A stretch of DNA of 64,000 bases from Endotrypanum monterogeii (lineage: Eukaryota; Euglenozoa; Kinetoplastea; Trypanosomatida; Trypanosomatidae), in assembly GCA_000333855.2 (NCBI GenBank), contig CM007320.1, positions 102,620 through 166,619 on the forward strand, in the 5' to 3' direction. The stretch's first letter is position 1, and each line of letters begins with the position of its first letter. Made by a program: the position numbers and the translations under genes. Shown piece by piece: positions 51,765-60,514 of the stretch. The notes beneath the pieces are model-generated. The model did no database searches, was not told where the DNA came from, and saw nothing but the letters and a program-made list of their open reading frames with translations.

Positions 51765-52397
51765 ATGAGTACTTCCCTCGAATCAGAGAACAGTGCAGAA
51801 AGCTCTAATCACTCGTCGAATGCGAGCAGGGTAGATAATCGAATTGAGCTGACATATGCTGAAACTGTTGTCTCGTTGGCCACTGCTGTGGGCCTTTTGA
51901 TCATCGCGTTTCTGAATCTCCTTTACCGAAGCGCCTACCGTCATACAACGCTCATAAAAGTACAGCGTGATACACGGTTTGACGGCACTAATATTCTTGC
52001 CAAACCACGTGGTGACCGTGCGCGAATTATTGTGGAAAATGGGTTGAAAACCCACGAGTTCCGCATTCGAAACCCTCCTCAGTACTCGCGTGTAGTTCCA
52101 GCGGTTGTGTCAGAGTCGCGCGACGCGAGGCACGATTGTGTCCAAATGCTGAACAAAGTGCGTTCTATTCTAGCTAAGTCTTACGGAAGAGTTGCAGAGC
52201 TCATGTCTATGCGCTGCTGTCTCGCATGTGTCACGGGCGCACTTCCATCTGAGCAATCAGAACGATTTCTTCGAATTTACGAAAGAGTGATGTTTTGCTC
52301 ACACCGAGTGAATGGAGATGAGAAGCTTGTTACCTCCGACGATATACGTTACATGCACGCATTCTTTTATAATAATATCCTCAAGGTTTTACAATGA
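51765..52397 (+). CDS. Single-pass membrane protein, hypothetical (210 aa)
   Basis: First gene of the right array. A Ser/Asn-rich N-terminal 30 residues is followed by a hydrophobic segment (about 34-53, VVSLATAVGLLIIAFLNLLY) and a basic edge (RSAYRHTTLIKVQR), so the N-terminus probably faces the lumen or outside and the bulk lies in the cytosol. The C-terminal half is helical with a cysteine pair (MRCCLACV) and an aromatic end. Topology and size, plus the ending SDDIRYMHAFFYNN, faintly recall the NICE-3/C1orf43 family, but I cannot confirm it. The frame opens two codons earlier at a GTG; ATG 51765 with AG at 51757 is chosen. Function unknown. Confidence 0.75.
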   Translation: MSTSLESENSAESSNHSSNASRVDNRIELTYAETVVSLATAVGLLIIAFLNLLYRSAYRHTTLIKVQRDTRFDGTNILAKPRGDRARIIVENGLKTHEFRIRNPPQYSRVVPAVVSESRDARHDCVQMLNKVRSILAKSYGRVAELMSMRCCLACVTGALPSEQSERFLRIYERVMFCSHRVNGDEKLVTSDDIRYMHAFFYNNILKVLQ

Positions 52398-53214
52398 TGG
52401 AGGTGTATAGCCGTTTTTATCTGCTCACTGTTTTTTTTCCCACGGCTGCGATTGTTTTCTTTTTCCCTTCAAGGCAATTACTACTCAAAGCTAATCATTT
52501 CGATTTATCTGTAGGAGAAAAAAAAAGTTGAGCAAGGGACAGAAAAATGGCGATGTTGAATCACATCTGCTTTTTCAGTAGGGGCTATTTATACGTATAC
52601 ACAAATATATGTATGTGTGTGCATTTACTTCTACTCCGTAGTAAATATATATATACACACATATATATATAAGAAAATGAATATATATACATATATATAA
52701 ATATATATATATATAATATACATATATATATATATATATTTATGTATATATATATATATATATATATTTATGCGGTTCAAATTGGGGTTCCATGTGCGTA
52801 GTAAATGGCATGTAGCTGACTCCAAGTGAAAGAAAGGACAAGTGTTTTACTTGAAGTATACAGATAGACTCTTTTCTCCTATTACGGTCTTGAGCCGCTC
52901 TTGATGTTCTCTGCACGAGGTAGATGCTCGACAAAAAGAAACACGTCGATATGATCTGTTTATTGTTGCCCTCTAACTGAAGCATAATAAAACTCCAGTC
53001 GCTCCCAATTGAGCTGCTTCGCTTCCCAGCCCTTATCCTTTAAAGCGAAGTCTTACAACTCTCACTTAAAATTACGCTCTTCTGTTTTTTTTATTCCCTT
53101 CCATTTTCGATGACTTCTACCAGAAAACTAACTACTGATTCAGGGACACAACGAAAGTGGAACTTGCTCTCAGAAAAAAAAAATCACAAGTGAATTCGAC
53201 ATCATAACAAAACA
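52398..53214. other. Intergenic with AT-rich repeat block
   Basis: An interrupted (AT)n block covers 52644-52769. Further right, a pyrimidine-rich tract at 53079-53107 ends in AG at 53122. From there the leader to the ubiquilin ATG has no upstream ATG. No gene. Confidence 0.65.
52644..52769. repeat. Interrupted (AT)n/(TA)n block
   Basis: Nearly pure alternating A/T with short AC, TT and AA interruptions, the longest AT microsatellite block in the window. It lies in the 3' flank of the single-TM gene. Such DNA is slippage-prone and may be polymorphic. Confidence 0.85.
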
Positions 53215-54153
53215 ATGACGGTTACTATCAAGCTTGCAAATGGCAATCAACATTCAGTTGAGGTGTCAGATTTCAGCATTACAGTCGCACAGCTCAAAAA
53301 GCAAATCGAGGAAACGCTAGAGATCCCAGCAGATGAGCAGCGCATCATTCTTCGCGGCAAAGTCTTAAAAGACGAAAGTGTGCTTTCAGCGGTTGGCATG
53401 GAGGACGGCAGTATTATCCACGTTGTGCGGAGCAAAAAGAGCGCAGTTGCAGTCTCATCAGTAAATGCTTCAAGTACTTCCGTGGCAAGGGACCCTACTC
53501 CATCACTGAGCGAAGCCCCAACTGTCAATACACAGACCCAACCTGCTTCACAACCGGTACCTGCGAATCCATATGCAGTTCTGCTGAATAATTTCCGCTC
53601 ACCACAAGTACAACAACCGCCATCTGGTGCTGCCGAAAACCCGTTCGCAAACTTGGGGATGGGATTGGGCATGGGAGGTGGATTGGGTGCAGCTGCCAAC
53701 GCTACACCTCAACAAATGATGGAGGCTATGCAGAACCCCATGATGCAGCAAATGATGCAAGTAGCTCTCAGCAATCCTCAATTTATGCAGCACCTAATCC
53801 AAAGCTCGCCACAATTGGCTTCTTTGTCTCCTGAACAACGACAAGGTGCAATTGAATTGATGCAAAACCCATTCATGGTACAACAGTTAATGTCAATGAT
53901 GGGAGGCTCAGGAGGTATGGGCGGCATCCCGACGTCCAATTCGCCGGTGGACCCAGCTCAAGGCTTGGGGCTCGGCTTAAACCCTTCTATGTTTGCACCT
54001 CCTGTGCCACAAGGTAATCCGCGGGAGCTCTATCGTGAGCAGCTGCAGCAGCTGCGAGATATGGGGTTTCCTAATGAAGAGGCAAATATTGCTGCTCTTC
54101 AACAGGCACAAGGCAATCTTCAGTTTGCATTGGAGCGTCTTCTTGGTGCTTAA
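53215..54153 (+). CDS. DSK2: Ubiquilin/DSK2-like ubiquitin shuttle receptor (312 aa)
   Basis: It delivers ubiquitylated clients to the proteasome. Residues 1-75 are a ubiquitin-like domain (MTVTIKLANGNQHSVEV, AQLKKQIEETLEIP, QRIILRGKVLKDE, DGSIIHVV). About 75-140 is Ser/Pro/Gln linker. About 155-230 is one STI1/ubiquilin repeat with the MMEAMQNPMMQQMMQVALSN and LMQNPFMVQQLMSMM helices, rich in Met. Residues 272-312 are the UBA domain: YREQLQQLRDMGFPNEEANI, then LQQAQGNLQFALERLLG, with the MGF loop intact. Only one STI1-like block is clear, fewer than in human ubiquilins. ATG 53215. Codon use is AT-richer than in EF-G1. High certainty for the family. Confidence 0.95.
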   Translation: MTVTIKLANGNQHSVEVSDFSITVAQLKKQIEETLEIPADEQRIILRGKVLKDESVLSAVGMEDGSIIHVVRSKKSAVAVSSVNASSTSVARDPTPSLSEAPTVNTQTQPASQPVPANPYAVLLNNFRSPQVQQPPSGAAENPFANLGMGLGMGGGLGAAANATPQQMMEAMQNPMMQQMMQVALSNPQFMQHLIQSSPQLASLSPEQRQGAIELMQNPFMVQQLMSMMGGSGGMGGIPTSNSPVDPAQGLGLGLNPSMFAPPVPQGNPRELYREQLQQLRDMGFPNEEANIAALQQAQGNLQFALERLLGA

Positions 54154-54900
54154 CGTAGTGGGATTTGATTCTATTTTTCTCTCGCTTTTTTTCACTCATG
54201 CTTGTGATCTTTGAAACTGATTGTGAAAAAAAAAGTTTTTTTTTTATGATTCAATAGGAGTCTGCTGTGTTAAACCTGTGGGCCAATTTTGATGAATTTG
54301 CAGTGCAGACGGCACTTTATGAGCCTAACTGACACTTCAGAAGGATAGTCGTGATCAACAGCCGTACATTCTCAGATTCTCTACCCACTCATGTGATACT
54401 GGGCAAAAAAAAAAACTGCTACAGATGCAGCAAATCCAGAAGGCAGCTGCAGACACCCCAAAATTCTTTTTTTCTAAGCTGATGTACTCCTCTCTATTTT
54501 TCTCCAAAAAAAAGGTCTCTTTTTTTTTCTCAACTTGTGTTAGTTTTTTTAAATTTACAATATTGGATTTGACAGCGGTCCGCAGCAAAAAAAATTGCTT
54601 TCTTCAAGTACGGTATTTCCCATTGCACTTCGACTGACAATTTAGAGACCGTCGAGACGGGAGCTGAGCATAGAATAGAGGCAGAGGGTGCAAACCTCCA
54701 GAGTGTTACTTATCATTTGTGTTCTGATCCTTCCCTGTGTGTCTTGCCGCATAACACCAACAGTCGCCGAGTACTTGGTAGCTCGGTTCTGCTTTTTTAT
54801 GCCCAGTGATTTCCGAAGAAACGCAGGGAAGGAACATTTCGCTGTTGAATTCAGCGAAGCTCAACCTTAGAAAAGAGCTTTTTTTTGCTACAGATTTCAA
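54154..54900. other. Intergenic
   Basis: A/T homopolymers at 54224-54245, 54405-54414 and 54520-54529. A U-run at 54879-54886 and the AG at 54892 form the acceptor for CRK3, leaving a 7-bp leader. No gene. Confidence 0.6.
54879..54893 (+). promoter_or_regulatory. Spliced-leader acceptor of CRK3
   Basis: A T-run followed by GCTACAG, then 7 bases to the ATG at 54901. It fits the acceptor pattern and supports this start codon. Confidence 0.7.
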
Positions 54901-55836
54901 ATGTCCACTTTTGGACGGGCTACCACCCGCAGTAGCGACGCCGGTACCCGTGAGTCTCTTGACCGGTACAATCGCTTGGATGTTTTGGGTGAGGGAACTT
55001 ACGGTGTAGTTTACCGTGCAATCGATAACATCACCGGGCAGTATGTTGCTCTGAAAAAGGTGCGCCTTGATCGCACTGAGGAAGGCATTCCGCAGACTGC
55101 GCTTCGCGAAGTCTCTATACTGCAAGAGTTTGACCACCCAAATATTGTGAACTTGCTCGACGTCATCTGCTCAGACGGAAAGCTCTACCTTGTGTTCGAG
55201 TATGTAGAGGCGGACTTGAAAAAGACCCTTGAGAAGCACCGAGGAGGCTATTCTGGAATGGACCTAAAGCGTCTTATCTTTCAACTCTTAGATGGCCTAT
55301 ACTTTTGTCACCGGCATCGCATTATGCACCGTGATTTGAAGCCAGCCAACATTCTTCTGACGTCGGGAGGTGTGCTTAAGTTGGCTGATTTTGGTCTTGC
55401 TCGCGCATTCCAAGTGCCTATGCAGACTTACACACACGAGGTGGTCACATTGTGGTACCGTGCCCCAGAGATCCTCCTCGGTGAGAAGCATTATACTCCC
55501 GCTGTAGATATATGGAGTGTCGGTTGCATTTTTGCTGAGCTGGCGCGCCGAAAAGTTCTTTTCCGCGGTGATAGCGAAATAGGACAGCTATTTGAAATTT
55601 TCCAAGTTCTGGGGACCCCGACTGACGCTGAGGGGTCTTGGCCTGGCGTCTCGCGGATGCCTGATTATCGCGACGCGTTTCCTAAATGGGCCGCGAAGCG
55701 GTTGGGGCAGGTTCTACCTGAACTTCATCCGGACGCTGTCGATCTTCTTTCGAAGATGCTCAAATACGACCCAAGGGAGCGCATATCAGCCAAGGAGGCC
55801 CTCCAGCACCCGTGGTTTAGCGATATCCGCTGGTAG
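54901..55836 (+). CDS. CRK3: Cdc2-related kinase CRK3 (311 aa)
   Basis: The functional CDK1 homologue of trypanosomatids, a Ser/Thr kinase driving mitosis with CYC6-type cyclins and G1/S with CYC2-type. All kinase motifs are intact: the Gly-loop GEGTYG (30-35, with the inhibitory Thr33/Tyr34), catalytic Lys52, the cyclin-binding helix PQTALRE (64-70, the trypanosomatid form of PSTAIRE), HRDLKPAN (143-150), DFG (163-165), the activating Thr178 in [13 protein letters not shown] and the conserved end HPWFSDIRW. The N-terminal extension of about 20 residues ([10 protein letters not shown]) before the kinase core is CRK3-specific and matches the Leishmania form in length. ATG 54901, stop TAG. Family and orthology are near certain. 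Confidence 0.98.
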   Translation: MSTFGRATTRSSDAGTRESLDRYNRLDVLGEGTYGVVYRAIDNITGQYVALKKVRLDRTEEGIPQTALREVSILQEFDHPNIVNLLDVICSDGKLYLVFEYVEADLKKTLEKHRGGYSGMDLKRLIFQLLDGLYFCHRHRIMHRDLKPANILLTSGGVLKLADFGLARAFQVPMQTYTHEVVTLWYRAPEILLGEKHYTPAVDIWSVGCIFAELARRKVLFRGDSEIGQLFEIFQVLGTPTDAEGSWPGVSRMPDYRDAFPKWAAKRLGQVLPELHPDAVDLLSKMLKYDPRERISAKEALQHPWFSDIRW

Positions 55837-56636
55837 AGCTGGGGAGAGGAGGATAGCCCCAAAGCGTCTACTGACAATTTGAGTGCGACATTCTTTGTTG
55901 TGAAATTGAGGGGCAAATGTGCTTCCTGTAGACAGCTCTCACTTGTTTCTCTTATTTGATTTTTGTACGTTCTTAGATGTGAAATTTGTTGCTTGTCTCA
56001 TTTCGACTGCCCACACTTTAGATCTTTCCTACTCATACACATACATATATATATGCACCTACGCACTCTGTTTCTCTCTCCTCTACACAGCATTATCACT
56101 ACTCGTGTCTAATGTTTTCCATGAGTTGGCATTGTTTCAGCTGCAAAGCAATTTTGATGTCTTGCTTTCTAGCGCAGATCTTCGTCAATTTTTTCTTTCA
56201 TGAGTACCCGTAAAAAAAAAAAAATGCTCGAGATGCAACCACTTTACATCCATGTCATGTTTCTCGTAAGCCCTGCGAGTTGTTCATCTCCTCTAACTCG
56301 TAGAGCAGAGAGGCTATCTTTTTTTTTTTTGCTTCTTCGACGGAGCTGATTCTCGCAAAAGCAGTGGGCTTGGGGCATGGGTACCTTAATACAGGGTCTG
56401 GCAAATGCAACATGCATGAGGCGAGGATGACCCTGAAGGGGAGAAAATTGTCATAACGCCTTAGCTACGTTTCCGTGCTTCTGGATATGTTTAACAAATA
56501 TATCTGCTCTTCTAACTGTCTTCTTTTTCTTGTTTTGACTTCTTATTTCTGCAACAGTGCGTAGAGGTTCGAGGTTTAACGCGCATATATTTTTCGCCGT
56601 CTCCCGTTTTGTTTGCTGTAGACTGCCACTTCAAAG
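55837..56636. other. Intergenic
   Basis: A-run at 56213-56224, T-run at 56320-56330, pyrimidine tract to AG at 56620 just before the coiled-coil gene. No gene seen. Confidence 0.55.
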
Positions 56637-57401
56637 ATGGCGGCGATCAGCTATGATCGAGGCCTTGCCATGAAGGCGGCAGATGAAAACTACAGTCTTC
56701 AGAAGAGGCTTGCGCGGGTTGAGAAGGAGGAAGAGGCGCAGAGGCGTGAGGCTGAGTACGAGTCTCGCCTTGAGGAGACAATCAACACAGGCACCAACGA
56801 TAGGATGCAGCAGCGAAACAAAGCGCTTGAGGCCGAAATAACGGACTTGGAAAAGCAGCTGAGGGAATTGCAGATGAACAATGTCACTGAGCTGCAGCAC
56901 ATTTATGTTCGCCTAGGCAATCGTCGTTCTTATCTGCTGAACGAAATTGCAGGTCTCCGACGTATTCTTGCGAACCAAAGCCACGATGTGAAGCGAGCCA
57001 TTCGAAAGATCAACGGTCAGCACGAGCTCCGCTGCCAAAACAACGAGCAGCACGCTTCACTCCTCGAGGACATTCAAATGTTCAAAAACAAAAAAGAGTC
57101 CCTAGCCAAGGAGACTCAACGCCTGATCGCAAAGGAGGGTCATCTACTCTCAGAAATCGAGACGCTTCCCGCACCAGGGGAGGATCTCGAGACCACAATC
57201 AGCCGCCTCAGGATGAAGAATGAGAAAAAAGACCGGATTATTGCTCGACTCGAGACGGCTGTGGAAGAGGAGCGGCGTATGAAAAATGCCGTACTCGTCG
57301 AGGAGAAGCTTTCCGGTGATCTTCAGCACCTGCGTGAGGAGTACGTATATCTGAATGACCAGCTCAAACGCAGCAAGCAGGAAATAGAGGTGGACCAATA
57401 A
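56637..57401 (+). CDS. Coiled-coil protein (254 aa)
   Basis: I do not recognise this protein. Nearly the whole length is predicted helical and charged (Glu, Lys, Arg, Gln, Leu heptads): ITDLEKQLRELQMNNVTEL, HLREEYVYLNDQLKRSKQ and others. A possible break lies at about 176-185 (LPAPGEDLET). The N-terminal 15 residues (MAAISYDRGLAMKAADEN) are the only non-coil part. Short all-coil proteins of this kind in flagellates are often axonemal or basal-body components, but nothing specific points there. ATG 56637, with AG at 56620 after a pyrimidine run. GC content is higher than in the preceding gene. Confidence 0.8.
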   Translation: MAAISYDRGLAMKAADENYSLQKRLARVEKEEEAQRREAEYESRLEETINTGTNDRMQQRNKALEAEITDLEKQLRELQMNNVTELQHIYVRLGNRRSYLLNEIAGLRRILANQSHDVKRAIRKINGQHELRCQNNEQHASLLEDIQMFKNKKESLAKETQRLIAKEGHLLSEIETLPAPGEDLETTISRLRMKNEKKDRIIARLETAVEEERRMKNAVLVEEKLSGDLQHLREEYVYLNDQLKRSKQEIEVDQ

Positions 57402-58273
57402 GTAGCGGAGTCGTCTAGTCATAGCATGCTGGATTGGTTTCTACCTCCTGCGATGCTCTGCTTTCCCCCTTTTCTTTGTTTCAAATGCATGTCTTGCAAT
57501 TCAAGACAAGCTTTCCTGTCCTCGCTACTGTCGATTGTTGTGTCAGTGCGGTTTGGTTTACCCGCCTGTTCATTCTTGACCTTCTGGGCTGGCGAGAGCT
57601 TGCGCTGTTGCAGAGTATGTACCATACCCTTTTCTATACCACCCCCTTTTCGCCCCATTCTAGAGTGTGAAGCCGCCGGCGGTAGATCTTGCTTTATTTG
57701 CGTGCTGTCTAGCACAGCTGTTGAGTGAGTGGTATATTGATGTAGTTTATTGTAGCACTGCTGTGTGTGTGTGTGTGTGTGTTGTGAGGCAAACGAAAAA
57801 GAAAGCAAAGGTCGCCTTCCCATAACATTGAGTATGTCACATGTAGGGAGGCGAAGTGCCGTTGAGGGTGCACCTTTGGTGCGCGACGCAAAAGAAAGCC
57901 ATCCAACAATATTTTCTGCCCACCTGGGGAGGGAATCTGTCATTCTCGGCTTGAAGACATAATAATAAAGAAGAGGTACGATGCACAGAGGTCAAAACTA
58001 CATTGAACAGAGATCAGCAGCAGCTTCTCGTCATTCCGTCTTTCCCCCCTTCTATGTAAAACGTTTGCGTTGTCCGTCTCCCCGTCTCGACCTTTTTCTA
58101 CTCCATATTCTTTCGTTACGGACAATACTGGATGCATTCCATTATGGGGATTCGATCTACGCAAAACATCTACGCGTTTCTTTACACCTCTCTCATATCA
58201 CTATGAGGTTTTCCTGAAAGGGCACGTATTCATACATTCTTTTTTTCCAACTTGTACCGGCCCCTGCAACCTA
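57402..58273. other. Intergenic with TG microsatellite
   Basis: (TG)n at 57762-57783. The pyrimidine-rich stretch 58173-58199 followed by AG at 58206 is the probable acceptor of the EF-G1 gene. A long antisense frame of 174 codons (57419-57943) crosses the repeat, has no family match and opposes the array; not called. Confidence 0.55.
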
Positions 58274-60514
58274 ATGCGCAGAAGCGGCCTGGCGTACATG
58301 CTGCGCAGCAGCGCCACGCTTTTCGCAACGCCTGCTTTCCTTCAAAATGTGAAGCACATGCGGAATATTGGCATCAGTGCACACATCGACAGCGGAAAAA
58401 CGACGTTGAGCGAACGCATTCTCTTCTACTCCGGTCGAATCGGAAAAATTCATGAGGTGAAGGGCGGCACTGAGGTGGGTGCCACAATGGACTCTATGGA
58501 GCTGGAAAAGGAGCGCGGAATTACCATCCGCTCCGCTGCAACGCAATGCCGTTGGAAGAGCAGCACCATCAACATTATCGACACCCCCGGCCATGTTGAT
58601 TTCACCATCGAAGTGGAGAGAGCTCTTCGCGTGCTGGACGGTGCTATTTTACTTATGTGTGCTGTCGGCGGTGTGCAGAGTCAGACGCTGACCGTGGATC
58701 GGCAGATGAAGCGTTATAAGGTACCACGTATCTGCTTTATTAACAAGCTCGATCGTGACAACGCGAATCCCCAGAGGGCATTAAAGCAGGCGCGGGAGCG
58801 TCTCGGAATAAACGCTGCCTTTATACAGCTGAATATGGGCACTGCGCAGGACTTCGAAGGCGTCATCGACCTCATTGAGGAGAAGGCCGTCTACTTCGAT
58901 GGCCCTTTCGGTGAGACGATACGCTATGATTCCGTGCCGGGCTACATCAAAGAGGATGTTGTGGCAGCGCGCAAAGAGCTCGTGAGTCGCCTAGCAGAAT
59001 GTGACGAGGAGATGGAGCTCATCTTTCTCAATGACCAGGAGCCAACCGTGGAGCAAATCCATGCTGCTATTCGCCGTGCTACCATTGCCAACCGCTTTGT
59101 GCCTGTTATGGTGGGCTCAGCGTATCGAAACAAAGGTGTGCAGCTTCTCCTGGATGCCGTGGAGCGATACCTCCCGTCACCCGATGAGCGCCACAATTTC
59201 GGGTTTCGGGTGAAGCGCGTGAAAGAAGAAGATGGCAGCGTGTCAAACATGAAGGACGGTGATGTGGAATTGATGACAGATGACGAAAAGCCGTTGGTGG
59301 CTCTCGTCTTCAAGATAGAGGAAACCAAGAAGTCTGGACTGTCCAACTACGTGCGGGTGTACCAAGGAAAGATGCGCAAGGAGCACCTAATGAATATTCG
59401 CACAAGTAAGAGTTTCTTGCCCCCGAAGCTTGTCCGCATGCACGCAGACAGCGCTGAGGTCGTGGATGAGGTGCGTGCTGGCGACATATGCGCAATCCAG
59501 GGTGAAGTGGATGCGTCGTCAGGGGACACCCTCATGAAGGCTGGACCACAGTCGGGCTCTCAGCTCTTCTCGTGCGAGGATATGTACGTCCCGCCCCGCG
59601 TCATTTCTGCTTCCTTAAAAGTGAAGGATGACAAGGAGCAATCCAGGGTCCGGGGGCGTATGCACACTTTCATGCGCGAAGACCCCACGTTTATTTATTA
59701 TCGTAACTCTGAGACCAATGAGGATATTGTGGAGGGCATGGGTGAGTTGCACCTTGACATTTATGTGGAGCGGCTGAGACGAGAACACGGGCTGCAGGTG
59801 GAGCTTGGTAAGCCGACAGTCAACTACCGCGAGATTATCACGGAAAAGCAGGAATTCGACTTTGTATTCAAGCGGCAAAGCGGCGGTGCGGGTCAGTGGG
59901 CCCATCTGAAGGGCTACGTAGAGCCCCTGGCAATAGATATGTCTGCCGAGAAGGGACTCAAGAACAAAGTGACGACGCGCTGCTCGAACGGCGACATCCG
60001 TGAGTCGCTTCAGAAGACTGTGGTGAAGCAAATGGAGCGCAAGATTTTTGTAAAGGGTGAGCTCATGCAAGCCCCCGTCTGGGGCGTACATTTTCACTTG
60101 AACGGTGGTGCTATGCACGAAGTGGATTCGAACGATCAGGCCTTCAAGAACGCGACTCAAGAGCTCTGGGAAACCCTTCTGCCAAAACTGAAGCCAACCC
60201 TCGTGGAGCCGTTCATGGATGTGGAGATGACGGTGCCTGCCGCGAACATGACCGATGTTGCGACCGAGTTCTCGAAGAGAGAGGGAGTGGTGACCGAGAC
60301 TACCGTAGACGGTCCTGATGCAGTGATTCGTGGAGAGACCGCCCTGGACACCATGTTTGGCTTTATATCTGACCTCCGAAGACTCACGAAGGGTCAGGGA
60401 GACTTTAGTATGCAATTCAGAGAATATCGGCCGATGCAGCCATACAAGGCTCAAATGCGAATGGACGAGCGCAACAACGATCTTGGCCGAAAACCGTTCA
60501 AACTTTCCGAATAG
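58274..60514 (+). CDS. GFM1: Mitochondrial elongation factor G1 (746 aa)
   Basis: A GTPase that translocates tRNA and mRNA on mitochondrial ribosomes. The G motifs are intact: AHIDSGKT (36-43), RGITI (81-85), DTPGH (103-107), NKLD (157-160) and GSAYRN for G5. Domain II follows, and domains III-V include EGMGELHLDIYVERL, KPTVNYREI and the C-terminal GFISDLRRLTKGQGDFSM. IGISAHIDSGKTTLSERI, HEVKGG and the MDSMELEKERGITI region are typical of the mtEFG1 (translocase) class rather than mtEFG2 (ribosome recycling). The N-terminus MRRSGLAYMLRSSATLF is a mitochondrial presequence. The frame is open 68 codons upstream, but that part is 5' leader. ATG 58274 is the first Met after the likely AG at 58206; ATG 58298 is an alternative. 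Stop TAG. Confidence 0.95.
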   Translation: MRRSGLAYMLRSSATLFATPAFLQNVKHMRNIGISAHIDSGKTTLSERILFYSGRIGKIHEVKGGTEVGATMDSMELEKERGITIRSAATQCRWKSSTINIIDTPGHVDFTIEVERALRVLDGAILLMCAVGGVQSQTLTVDRQMKRYKVPRICFINKLDRDNANPQRALKQARERLGINAAFIQLNMGTAQDFEGVIDLIEEKAVYFDGPFGETIRYDSVPGYIKEDVVAARKELVSRLAECDEEMELIFLNDQEPTVEQIHAAIRRATIANRFVPVMVGSAYRNKGVQLLLDAVERYLPSPDERHNFGFRVKRVKEEDGSVSNMKDGDVELMTDDEKPLVALVFKIEETKKSGLSNYVRVYQGKMRKEHLMNIRTSKSFLPPKLVRMHADSAEVVDEVRAGDICAIQGEVDASSGDTLMKAGPQSGSQLFSCEDMYVPPRVISASLKVKDDKEQSRVRGRMHTFMREDPTFIYYRNSETNEDIVEGMGELHLDIYVERLRREHGLQVELGKPTVNYREIITEKQEFDFVFKRQSGGAGQWAHLKGYVEPLAIDMSAEKGLKNKVTTRCSNGDIRESLQKTVVKQMERKIFVKGELMQAPVWGVHFHLNGGAMHEVDSNDQAFKNATQELWETLLPKLKPTLVEPFMDVEMTVPAANMTDVATEFSKREGVVTETTVDGPDAVIRGETALDTMFGFISDLRRLTKGQGDFSMQFREYRPMQPYKAQMRMDERNNDLGRKPFKLSE

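Noticed and set aside
57419..57943. 174-codon antisense frame right of the coiled-coil gene
   Set aside because: Crosses the (TG)n repeat giving a Thr-His run, is antisense to the right array and lacks any recognisable feature.
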